A stretch of 64,000 nt of DNA from Siphonodentalium dalli (lineage: Eukaryota > Mollusca > Scaphopoda > Gadilida > Siphonodentaliidae): NCBI GenBank assembly GCA_032622095.1, contig CP136067.1, positions 199,850,052 through 199,914,051 of the forward strand. The letters are read 5' to 3'. Made by a program: the position numbers and the translations under genes. Positions 1 through 10,712 of this stretch are shown piece by piece. Below the pieces are notes generated by a model. It was not told the DNA's origin, ran no database searches, and saw nothing but the letters and a program-made list of their open reading frames with translations. The first letter of the stretch is position 1. Each line of letters starts with the position of its first letter.

Positions 1-600
1 TACTATAGCATCTAGACTGGCCTCAAGATTTGCTAGTGTTTGAAATTTCAAACCTGATACCCCCACTTAGGTTGAACAAATTCCAACTGATAACCTCTTC
101 AGTCCACAATTTAGACGAAATTGGAGTAAAATAATGTTTTCTTAAACTACTAGCTGAATTGGCATTTTTTTTTAGGCCACGGGGTGGGAATAGGACCACA
201 CATGGGCCGACAATGGTTCGGCCAGGTGTGAGAAAATTTTGAAATCTGAACAAGAAAATAGAATATCCTAGCATATAGACTGGCCTCCAGCTTTCCCAGT
301 GTTGGAAATTTCAAACCTGTTTTCTTAAATTGACTATCAGTTTTAGACCGGCCACGAGGGAGGGACCAGAACACAAGCTCTCCAAGTGTTGGAAATTTCC
401 AATCTGACACCCCCCCCCCCCGGGCCCCCTAAGGTTTGAAAATATACAACTGATGGCCATTTCAGCCCAAAATAATGATGGTCTAAAAAACAAAAAATTT
501 CCCTCTAACAAATTGTTGGAAAATCAAACTACAAGAACAATTTCAGCCTATTGAGATTTCTAATTGATGTTTTGTCAGTTATGAAATTTCCAACTGTTGA
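1..600. repeat. degenerate tandem repeat region
   Basis: The stretch repeats, imperfectly, a block of roughly 110-180 bases built around 'ttggaaatttcaaacctg' and 'cggccac' (near 40, 300, 390 and 580). Short open frames here are proline- or phenylalanine-rich by-products of the repeats. No gene is visible. A C-run at about 408-421 interrupts it. Confidence 0.55.
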
Positions 601-631
601 AAAATTTGACCAAAGTTGGGGGGGGGAACCT

Positions 632-659
632 CCCCCCCCCCCCCCCCCCCCCCCCCCCC
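632..659. repeat. homopolymer C run (28 C)
   Basis: 28 consecutive C follow a shorter G run at about 619-626. Such a run is slippage-prone and its exact length should not be trusted. A 24-C run of the same kind lies at 4563-4586 and a run of about 20 G at 24822-24840. The proline-rich open frame across it is an artefact. Confidence 0.9.
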
Positions 660-859
660 ACGATGCCCCCTGTCGCCACGTCCCTGAGCAGGCGGTGCTG
701 TCGGGTACCCATTTTGGACTACATGTGTGTGTATTTTAGTGTTTGATGCTGCTTTCTTTTATATGGAGAAACCTCAGAATGCAGCATCAAACACGCAAAA
801 GCACATCCATCTCTTGTCTCTTGGTCCGGCTCCTATTCCGACTTTCGACCAGGCGACGC

Positions 860-898
860 GATTTCCGTTTTCCGGTCTTTCCTCCGTGTTGATTAAAC
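860..898 (+). promoter_or_regulatory. candidate RPL27A core promoter and TOP-type 5' UTR
   Basis: An ETS/GABP-like site (TTTTCCGG on the plus strand) sits directly before a pyrimidine tract starting with C at 877 (CTTTCCTCC). That is the 5'-terminal oligopyrimidine arrangement expected of ribosomal protein genes. About 20 bases later comes an ATG at 899-901. Assigning it to RPL27A, 6.9 kb before the first certain exon, is inference from position and promoter style. No other upstream candidate looked better. Confidence 0.35.
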
Positions 899-901
899 AT
901 G
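899..901 (+). CDS. RPL27A: candidate RPL27A exon 1 (start codon only)
   Basis: The ATG is followed at once by GTTCGT, a weak but possible 5' splice site (G at +5, T at +6). Joined to exon 2 in phase 0 it gives a protein starting [10 protein letters not shown], matching the family's short basic N-terminus. Ribosomal protein genes commonly have a first exon ending at or just after the start codon. The weak donor and the 6.9 kb intron keep confidence low; another exon 1 in 902-7847 or before the window is possible. Confidence 0.33.
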
Positions 902-1608
902 GTTCGTTTTTATCCATATTTTTCATGAATAATCCACATGTTACTATGCCATAACGAAATCATCCACCATTTTATGTCCCGTTTTTGTCAAATATACACT
1001 TTAATCATAATAAAGCAGTGTTAACTTTGTAGGATTGTGTCGTTATCGGTAATTTGGGACAGATTTATAATGGTAGGGAAATAATCATATTCGCTGCCCC
1101 GGCTGTGGCTGAAAATTCCAATATTATGACAAATCATAGATCTTATAGCTACGAAAACCTGTGCGTGCCCATAGGTACAGTAAATTAACTACCGAATATC
1201 GCAATTCAATGCCAAAATCTATAACCAATTCACAATTATTTAAATTTAAATTCAATGTAAATTTTCACCATGCATCCATCTCAAACTTGCAAGCTGACAC
1301 CGAAATCTCTCGATTTTCTTATTCAGCTTCTTCTTCGTGATATAGTGCAAGTCCTGGCATTTCTGTTGGGACAATATCGCACTATTGAGGAGACTTCCCG
1401 GTATACCAGGTCTGGGTATTCTAAGACAGTTGACAATAAAGGTGACAAAAGTCAACGACCTACTGCATGTAGTTCGTGTTGACTTTGTGGACACTCATCG
1501 ATCGATCGTAGGTTCCAGAACAAAAAGTTTCCGGACCATTTCCCACGTGGTATAACATTTCTTTTCGATCGCATTCTCATTTTTGCAACGACATGCTTCC
1601 TCATTTCA
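902..1608. other. putative RPL27A intron 1, first part: no feature seen
   Basis: AT-rich sequence with no convincing exon. The open frames at 1252-1494 and 1270-1482 lie on opposite strands of the same DNA and match no family I recognise. Confidence 0.4.
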
Positions 1609-3437
1609 CAGGTCGGGCACAGGTGCCAAATGAGCTAAATAGCTCATTTGAGCTCATGTAGCTAAATTTGTAATGGGATTTATGTCTGTCTCTTCAGTTC
1701 AACGCCTACCTCGATTAATTTCATTAGTTAGACCGCACGTGAAGCTTCACAGAAACACATTCGGTACAACTAATTAAAACAGCCGCTGTGCAAACAAAGG
1801 CGATTTGATTAACACTTTTATGAGATTGATTAAACTTTTTATCGAACTTACGAATTGTGTACATAAAACTGCCGTTTCTGCATGTCAATTTACCTGGATC
1901 GTAGTTATGAAGGTTACGGGCACGAGGTTACAACGTCTTGTCCGATTGGATAAACCGCTGGCATCAATTTACGATAAATATTTTTCGCAAAGTGACTGGA
2001 CTCCATTAGGAGAGGAAGAAATACGGAAGCACGAGCGGTCAATACATTCGTATTCTACTGTATAATTTTACGCATCACTTACTGTGTTTTCTATTTTGTC
2101 GATATGGTTAAGCACGTGGCTTTCCATACGCTCTAACTGGTGAAATTCATACTTATAAACACATAGCGAGAGACCGTTTTGAAGAGCCAATCAAAATGTG
2201 TGTTTAATTTTATCTTGGGGATAATGTCAAAAAATGGCGTCGCGAAGCTGACACGGCAAGATTTGCCGAAGGAAAAGTCAACTAAACACTCTTTTCTCTT
2301 CCGAATTTTAATGAAAACATGTGGGTAAATCCTTAAGCAGATGTCAGTTAACACATATCACAGGAATTTGTGAGAATGATAATAAATACAAATAATACAA
2401 AATAAGTAATAATAAATACAAATAAAACAAGGAATGAATCAAGGGGATTTATTGATTTGACCTACAGGTGTTTATTTATAAATTTTTTGCCTCGAAAATA
2501 GGAAAGCCAAAACGTTACCGATTGTAGCGATCTTCAGACAGATTGCTATTATGACTACTATACATCAATATGACCGCATGTGGCTGAAATTCAACTTCGC
2601 ATTGACTACATCACCTATTTTCTCTTTATATCACCGCAACGGCAAGTTTCATTTTCGAAGCGTTGGCTGCCCTCGGTGACACGCTGCTGGACACGGTGTC
2701 CAGTAAAACTTGATCAACTCTTGGACGAAGTTGTTTGCAGCAGTGGTCCGAATATTTCGACCTAAATCTTTTAAATATTACATCGTTCTTAACATTAACA
2801 TGCCCCGGAAATATTCGGACAGCATGATGCAAACGGCACAGATTCCTTGGCCCTTTTATTATATGTGTGCATTTTTGCCCGACACCGCCAACTAATTACA
2901 ACGGATGTACATGGTCGCGTGTCCACGAAATCAACGGACGGTTCGAAAATGAAACCTGGCGTTGCGGTGATATAAAGAGAACATAAGGTGATATTGCCAA
3001 TGCCATGTAAATCACAGCGATCACGTTGATGTATAACAGTCATAATAGCAATGAATATGGAGAGCGCCACAAGCGAAACGTTTTTTTCATGTTTCTAATT
3101 TTCGTGATACTAAAAATAAAAAAAAATGACGTCAATCGCTAATCCCCTAGTTGCTACCCTTTTCTTTATTTATTACTTATATATCTATATATCTCTTATA
3201 TTTTTTATTTACTATCATTCTGACAAACCCCTGTGCACATATCAAGACTGTTGTGAGTAAATAAGCGGAAGGTATTTTTGTGAAGCTCAATGTTATGTTG
3301 ATCCAGTACAATTAAAAGCGCATGTCGATATTCGAGTTAGGCGTTGAACTGAAGGGACAGACATAAATCCCATTAAAAATTTAGCTACATGAGCTCAAAT
3401 GAGCTATTTAGCTCATTTGGCACCTGTGCCCGACCTG
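1609..3437. mobile_element. 1.8 kb DNA transposon with ~105-bp terminal inverted repeats
   Basis: The element begins CAGGTCGGGCACAGGTGCC and ends with its reverse complement. The inverted match runs about 105 bases (1609-1715 against 3331-3437) and is flanked by the direct repeat TTTCA (1604-1608 and 3438-3442). A second inverted pair lies inside (about 2603-2665 against 2938-3000), so the interior can also fold. No transposase is recognisable; the longest internal frame is 86 codons. It is therefore non-autonomous or decayed. Confidence 0.85.
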
Positions 3438-3442
3438 TTTCA

Positions 3443-6407
3443 GTTTCGTCTGGCAACGCAATGACGCTTACGATATTATAACACATATCGGAGACGAAAT
3501 GGACACATTCCGATATATTATTGATCAGAGAGGCCGATTATTTGACAACAGTATCGACTAACAAGTCTATTCAAATGAAAAATAAACATACAAAAAAAAA
3601 ATGTCGGTTGGGGCAGAATCACGTTGGTCGGTTTCGGTCGGTATTGTTTAAAACCGAAACCGAGTTGTTTTCTCAGTTACACGCCCGCCCAACACTATAC
3701 ATGAGTCTGACCTATAGTGAAGATAGTATTCTTTGTGCTTACACATACATGTAGATTGTGATATACATATACAAGTAGTCAGAATTGCAGATTTGTTAGG
3801 CCAAAAATATGCCTGTTTCCGGTGACCCGCCCGCCCCTATTTCGGAGCTCCCGACGGTTTTCATTTTATTCATTTTGCAAAATTTGTACGCATCCCGTTT
3901 TATTTTTGTGCCACCTGGAAAAATTCCATGTATAAATATGCAAAATCATCTCCCATTTTCTATTAGTTGCAGTCATTAATTTAATTCAATGAGTCATTAG
4001 CATAATTAAGTTAATTAACTGTGTAAATCATGCTCACAAAACACATCCAAAAACGGGAATTTCATTGCAATATAACGGACTACTGCCGTAGCACCGATAC
4101 CTCGAAAATAGGGAACATGAAACAAGAATAAAACGATGTCTTTTAGGCTTATGGTTCATGATTGAGCCTATATACGTTTATTAACTCAATGTGTTATGTG
4201 AAGGGGTAGTGGTTAATAGAATTTAAGTGAGTTTGGACATAGATTTTCTCAAAATTCTGTAGTTATAGGTAGGCATTAAAAGATGTACTGTACCCGGCCT
4301 GGCTGAAATTTTCTTGCCGGTCTCAATTTTTTCTCCCAGAAGTCCGCAATAACATGTCTGTGTTAATATTATGTTTTCCCAATACCAACAGCAGAACTAA
4401 ACACCCACGGCATCGCAAACACAACTGACGCATGTGTAGGCTGGCTTATGAAATCGCGCATTCTAGATATAAATATAAGACAACCCGGTCGGCCATGCTA
4501 TACGCCGCGAATACTAGTAGCATGGCTTAAATCAAACTATACCCTGACAAGTCACTTTGGAACCCCCCCCCCCCCCCCCCCCCCCCTACCTTTTTATTGT
4601 GCTGTGTATTTTACAATGTATTATACCGGTAGCTCCCTTGAATTCCTTCACGGAATTGGCGACAAACCATGCTTGAAAGATAATTCTGTTCGCGACAAAA
4701 CTAAGCAGTGAAAAGCACGTGCGTTTTGGCGGGGAAAATGACAGTCCGTATTCCGTAATCAGCCCTGTGAATTAGCGTCGACAATCGACATTGCCCAGGT
4801 AAAAGCCGAAATCGCCATCACCATTGACCAGAAGATAGCAGTTTCCAATATAAAATGCATTGGCATCCTGGAGTATTCACAGAAACCAGAGCTTAACCCA
4901 ATTTAAATAAACAACTGCCTGTTGTGAAGGACACACTAACTGGGTCACTGTGTCATACAACAAACACGTGCGGGTCACGCGAATCAACTCCGCGTAACTA
5001 TTTACGGCAGACTCTTTGATCTTTATACAGACTTAGTAGCAAATACTAGTAAGATAGAAACAACTCACACTGTATGCAAATATTAAACACGCATTTCTTA
5101 TCATCTGATGTCCAAACATGTACTGTATGTGATAAATTGCTGTTAATTGCACTGAAAGATAGCAGGTAATAAATTCTGCTAATTAAAACTTTCCGGGGTT
5201 GAAACGAAATATGTCGGAAATATGTGACCTTTAACAACAATACTATTTAGTGATTTGATAATATGGACAAGTTGTCATATAAAAATAATGATCTTCTATG
5301 AAGAGAAATATGAGGGAATGAACATATGATATGTTTGATTGAAATGGCAAGTATTTATTGCATAAAACGAACTCCACCTGAAAAATTGCGTAGACACAAC
5401 TGAATAGGATGGCATAAAATGTGTAACCTCAAGCCCATGAACATCAGACAGATATTCCATGCAAGAGGAATAACTCTAAACCCATGGTCATAGCCAATAC
5501 CTTGGTTCTTCACACAAAAATATACATGGTAAGTTGTCTCTGAAAGTTTATTGGGATCAAGTGAACTGATATACCTGTACACCTGCTTAAAGGAAAACTC
5601 TTTAATGCATGTTAAAGGGGTGCACTACACTATTTTATCGCTTTCAAATGGCTGGGAACGTTAATAGCTTTTTCATGGCAAATATCGATCTCTATTGTAA
5701 ACATGCTTTTCCATGTTTTATTCAATAAAACAATAAATTACGCTATATTCTAATGGAATCTAATTAGTTTTATTATTTTATAAGTCAATTACAAACAAGG
5801 AGAAGTTGGCTTGGGGGTCGCATTCATATTAATTTTGAACAAAGATGAAAATAAAATGAAGAAATAAAATAAAATGAAAAGCCACCCTCCCCCCGCCCCT
5901 ATTTTTTTCTTGCATGTCACCAGTAACATAGGTATATATTTTTTTGGCCTTAGTTTAAACTCGGTAGTGTGAAACATATCACCATTTTGAAAATAAACAA
6001 TTGCATTGACGTCACACTTAGGCCAGGCAAAAAAAAAGGTGTCTGGGGTTCAGATTTGTTCACATGGGGTCACTGGGTCAAAAGGGAGGAGCTGCCCTAT
6101 TTGAAGATGACACATTCATTTGTCGCTTTGATAATAAAGGTGAGGGAGGACTTTAGTTTTAGTGACAGGCTGATAAAAAAAAAGGTGCAGTTTTTTGTCC
6201 CAATTCCATTCCAAATTGGTAGACAAAGCTTGTGAAGTCACTATGCCCACAATTTTGAATAAAATGAACTGCTACTGACGAGAGAAAAATGCTGTGAAAA
6301 TCTCACCCCCGTGTCTGGTGTAAATTGGCCTTTTGTCTCCCATAGAAGTTGGGGGGAGAAGCTAAATAATTATGAAAAAAACCATTGGGGGGGGGGGGAA
6401 TTGCAAG
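3443..6407. other. putative intron 1, middle part: no gene seen
   Basis: About 3 kb of AT-rich DNA with a 24-C run at 4563-4586 and scattered A/T runs. The short frames (under 90 codons) show no recognisable domains or splice context. Confidence 0.4.
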
Positions 6408-7590
6408 TAGATGTGTAACGATACGCCTAGGCCACGATACGATATGTATCGCGATACTAGGATTACGATACGTATCGCGATACATGCATGTTATATATAT
6501 AATTAGTAGTATCAGTGAGGGGGTCCTCATTAAGACATTATCTTGTAGCTCTATGTCACACTATTGACAGTTTGACACAAATACAATATGTTCCATATAA
6601 AATTGGGTTAATGAGACTAAACTAGTCATTATGAGTGTGATATAAGTTATTGAGAACCCTCGATCATGGGGCGTCCGGACATCATATTGTACTTAGCAAA
6701 TTGTTCTGTATCCATAAATCCCCAATATAATTTATGCCATGTTTGAGACTTTGAGTAACCTCTACAACAAACAAAGAAGCTATCTTATATTTCCATGATC
6801 AACTTTCACAAATAACCAACACAAGAGATTGCATGAAAAGAGTCAAAATCCAACTCTTCAAAATAAATTCTATCGTCAATTTGTCCTTGACATTAGATCA
6901 ATTTAGTTTTTAGTTTACATGCATATTTTAACGTCCATAAGTGACAAATTTTCAGTTTTCCTGTGCGACGATAATGCGACTACAGAGTGTGCTATGTAAT
7001 ATTTTTGGGATTTTAGCGAATAGCCAATGAACTTGAATGAAGAACAGCTGTTTTTGATAATGTTCTGTGTATATGGTATGAATACTAATATCGTAATAGT
7101 ATATGCGTTGTGTTTATTTCCAGTACTGTTTATATTCACAGCTAGTACCTAATGCATTAATATACTTTTTCTGTCAACCTATCGGACGTAATAATACACG
7201 CGGACTGTTAAAGTTAGTAAAAGTCACGGGAATTTCATAAAGATCTTCAATGTAATAAGCCTTACACTCAGTTAATACCACGAACATATTGGATGAAAAT
7301 ATTTTATTGCCAACGTTTACAGTTACAACGGACCTCCTACCTCACCCTAAATGACAAGTTTGACAACCGGCATGCTAGTTGTCAGTAATTACGGACTTGT
7401 TAATGACAAAGTAGTATCTGTTTGACGCTAAGCGACGTCACAGAAGAACGGAGTATACCAAAAGCGACCAACACATGCTGCCACAAAAAAACAAAGTATA
7501 GTACGGGAGGATCGATACTCAGGTCTCGTATTGATGCATCGTATCGGCGCGCAGCGTATCGCGATGCATCGGTGAATCGTTTCACCACTA
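6408..7590. mobile_element. non-autonomous hAT element with 8-bp target duplication
   Basis: The ends are TAGATGTGTAACGATACG on the left and the inverted CGTTTCACCACTA on the right, typical of hAT elements. The exact 8-bp direct repeat ATTGCAAG flanks it (6400-6407 and 7591-7598). The sub-terminal regions are rich in CGATACG/CGCGATAC palindromes (about 6419-6485 and 7510-7575). No transposase frame remains in 1,183 bases. Confidence 0.88.
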
Positions 7591-7847
7591 ATTGCAAGTA
7601 CCAAAAAAAATGAGTTTTTATGGGTTCCAAACTACACACCCACCCTGGCCCTGTGTACTGTATTACCACAGACATACGATGCTCTTGTTGCAATATACTG
7701 CCGCCCATCAGCAGATTCATTTAGAATTTTTTTTGCTATTTTTCAATTTACAAATACATGAATGTGTGTATTCTTTGTCCCATTTTGGACAGCCAGATAA
7801 TCATTATTTCCATTGATTGATATTGATTATCCCTTTGATATTTGCAG

Positions 7848-7911
7848 ACCACCAAAAACAAGAAGACCAGGAAGCTACGAGGTCATGTAAGTCATGGCCA
7901 TGGTAGAATCG
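7848..7911 (+). CDS. RPL27A: RPL27A exon 2
   Basis: This is the N-terminal coding exon of the large-subunit ribosomal protein uL15 (L27a). The protein sits in the 60S subunit and uses a basic, extended N-terminus to bind 28S rRNA. The 64 bases encode [20 protein letters not shown] and I, plus the first base of a glycine codon; [18 protein letters not shown] is near-invariant in eukaryotes. The acceptor is tttgcag and the donor G|GTAAGT, both strong. Phase 1 at the 3' end matches exon 3. The surrounding introns (2.1 kb downstream, probably 6.9 kb upstream) are far longer than usual for this highly expressed gene class. Confidence 0.96.
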
Positions 7912-9517
7912 GTAAGTATCACAATGGGCTCATTCCCGGCTCAAATGATAATTACATGGGCCTCAGGCATTCACTTGATCCTCCACGATTAGCATTTGTA
8001 ATTATCGGTGGCATGATAGGCATCCGCAACAAATTGCCCTTATCAACTAACTTGGCAATTTGACCTGGCTAAATTTTTATCAGATCGTCCTTTAAATAGC
8101 AACTTACAATTAGCTCTTGGCAACTCATCTTTAAAAACTTAAACCCGGCAACCCTGATTATTAGCGGTCGGCTATCGGCAAAGCCGACTGTTTTGCCGAT
8201 GAAAAAATTATTATCCTCGGCTAAAAAATAGCCGAGGTCATTATCTGAAGAAATAATAAACAAAATGTCAATAAATGAGATTAATTATCAACCTTATCTC
8301 TATCAAACACACAGCTATGCTATAAAACAAAGTTCTATGAGGTGTATGCGATCTACAGAGCTTCGCGTGTGTTATTATTCCAGATGACATGTGCTCTGGT
8401 AATCTAGCCCAATTTCTAACTGACCTACATCATGATACACTATGGAAAGATCGCGTACATAGTTGTTTCTCATGCATGGTACATTGTATATATATATATA
8501 CACATGTAATATATACAATTTTACTCGCGAGTCCCCGAATACACAATCGATCGTGTCAGTTTCAGAAATAAATCTGCGCAGACGGGTGATGTTTATAATA
8601 ATAGTACATTTCAATGCGATGTCATAAGTTCTATATTTAGCCTGATTCCGGGAATTTGCGTCATCCAGATTAGGTTTCTGGGAACAGCTTTGTCACCGCT
8701 CTTCCGCGAAGGATTTAAGTTTGAGGCGCTATAATGCTTTCACAAACACAGCCCATAAACGACGTGTGATTTCCGAAGTGACTCACCAGTTTATAGTTTG
8801 AAATACGCGACGCTATTCAATGCATAGCATGGCCGACAGCGGGTTGGCTTTATATTTATATCTAGAATACTAGAATGTGCGACCGTATACCGGTACGCTC
8901 ACCCGTGCGTCAGTTGATGCATATGGTGGTTGTTTATTGATGCTGTGCAATATTGGGATTGGGAAATTCGTCACATGGAAATCACCCAAACATACAATGA
9001 TTATTGAAATTGAATGTAAGATAATAAACATGATATTAATGTTTTACTGTTTATTAAAATATTAAACATTTGTTCTTGTTCTTATCCAATATATTGGTGA
9101 ATCACTGCACATCAACTACAATAAAAGAAATGCATATTATGATATTAAGAACTATATGTAAACACAATTGTTAGTGTTAACTGTTTACAATCCACAATGC
9201 ATAATGTATTTCAAAATGTGGAAACTTAACAGAAATATTCACTAAATCATCATTCAATATGTCAATGTTATTTGTTAATTGTATGTATCCATAGTCATAT
9301 TAGTTCTTGTAATGTATCATAATCATTTTAAGTACATTTATTTAGTTGTTTATGGACTTTATTGTTCAATGTTGTCTGATCAGAGTGTTTACAATTCATT
9401 GCATGAAACATGACCTTTCACAACAGTACCATTTATGTTTTTTTTTTTGCCTAGGACATTTTTCCTAATTATCAGGGTTGCCGGTGGTTGGCACTAATGA
9501 GTTAAAATATGAAACAT
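7912..9517. other. RPL27A intron 2, unique part
   Basis: AT-rich intron without recognised genes. A short hairpin (ATCCTCGGCTAAAAAATAGC and its partner) lies near 8212-8240, and a TA dinucleotide tract near 8490-8510. I looked for an intronic snoRNA, common in ribosomal protein genes, and found no convincing C/D or H/ACA boxes by eye. Confidence 0.5.
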
Positions 9518-9865
9518 CCAGGTATTAAATATCCTTGTACCCCCCCCACTGTTGCCGGTACTAAATCTCCATATACCCCCGATGTTGCTGGGTATTAAAT
9601 TTCCATGTACCCCCGATGTTGCTGGGTATTAAATCTCCATGTACCCCCGATGTTGCTGGGTATTAAATCTCCATATACCCCCGATGTTGCCGGGATATTA
9701 AATCTCCATGTACCCCCGATGTTGCCGGGATATTAAATCTCCATGTAGCCCAATATTGCCGGGATATTAAATCTCCATATACACCCGATGTTGCTGGGTA
9801 TTAAATCTCCATGTACCCCCGATGTTGTCTGGGTACTAAATCTCCATGTAGCCCGATGTTGCTGG
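9518..9865. repeat. 34/35-bp minisatellite, about 10 copies
   Basis: The unit is close to TATTAAATCTCCATG, then TACCCCCGATGTTGCTGGG, with ATAC/GTAC and GCTGGG/GCCGGGA variants. It lies in RPL27A intron 2, ending about 185 bases before the exon 3 acceptor. The minus-strand 96-codon frame here is a repeat by-product. Confidence 0.92.
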
Positions 9866-9944
9866 AGAGAACTTATAATTATCCCCTGCCAAATTGAAAA
9901 TTTGCAGGATTTAATAATTGGCAATTGTACCATATTATGCATAA

Positions 9945-10126
<182 letters not shown>

Positions 10127-10241
10127 GTAAGTTAATTAATGAACAGAACAGTGTAAATTCTTCATCTTATGATACCCACATGGAAATACAGGTCATGTTC
10201 GAAATTGGGTTCGGTCTGCCAATTTTTGTCAGACTTATGGT

Positions 10242-10430
10242 CAAGCCTTGAAATAGGGTGTCTGTCATTTGCAGAATGAGGTCCCCAGAGGGTGAATTTA
10301 GTGATGCTACCCCGCATAGTGGGCTAGCATCACCAAATTCGCCCTCTGGGGACCTCATTCTACTTACACCTTAGCAGAATGAGGTTCCCATTTGGTGATG
10401 CAAATGACAGACACCCTATTTCAAGGCTTG
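10242..10430. mobile_element. MITE of the 'CAAGCCTTGAAATAGGGTGT' family (copy 1), 8-bp target duplication
   Basis: The terminal inverted repeats start CAAGCCTTGAAATAGGGTGT and continue through the sub-terminal GCAGAATGAGGTCCCCAGAG. The interior is itself palindromic around 10310. The exact 8-bp direct repeat CTTATGGT flanks it (10234-10241 and 10431-10438). It carries no coding capacity. Eight-base duplications suggest hAT-type mobilisation. Confidence 0.88.
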
Positions 10431-10504
10431 CTTATGGTACTTGTCGACTTAGAATTTGCCGATTATTTTGGTTTGGGCTCTTTTTATGTTTTAATAATTA
10501 TTTG

Positions 10505-10677
10505 AAATCTCCATAGCATGTAAGATAATATGATGTCATGAACACTTAAATCTCCATAGCATGTAAGATAATATGATGTCATGAACACTTAAATCTCCAT
10601 AGCATGTAAGATAATATGATGTCATGAACACTTAAATCTCCATAGCATGTAAGATAATATGATGTCATGAACACTTA
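10505..10677. repeat. 43-bp tandem repeat, 4 copies
   Basis: Four near-identical copies of a unit starting AAATCTCCATAGCATGTAAG, immediately before the large 47-bp array. 'AAATCTCCAT' also occurs in the 34-bp array of intron 2, so the two arrays may share a seed. Confidence 0.93.
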
Positions 10678-10712
10678 CAGGCATCCAATTATTGAGCTGA
10701 CTTCGTGTTTCT

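Noticed and set aside
551-739. Proline-rich 62-codon frame
   Set aside because: Created by the 28-C homopolymer.
1805-2065. 86-codon frame within the 1.8 kb element as a transposase
   Set aside because: No catalytic or DNA-binding motif is visible and its length is far too short.
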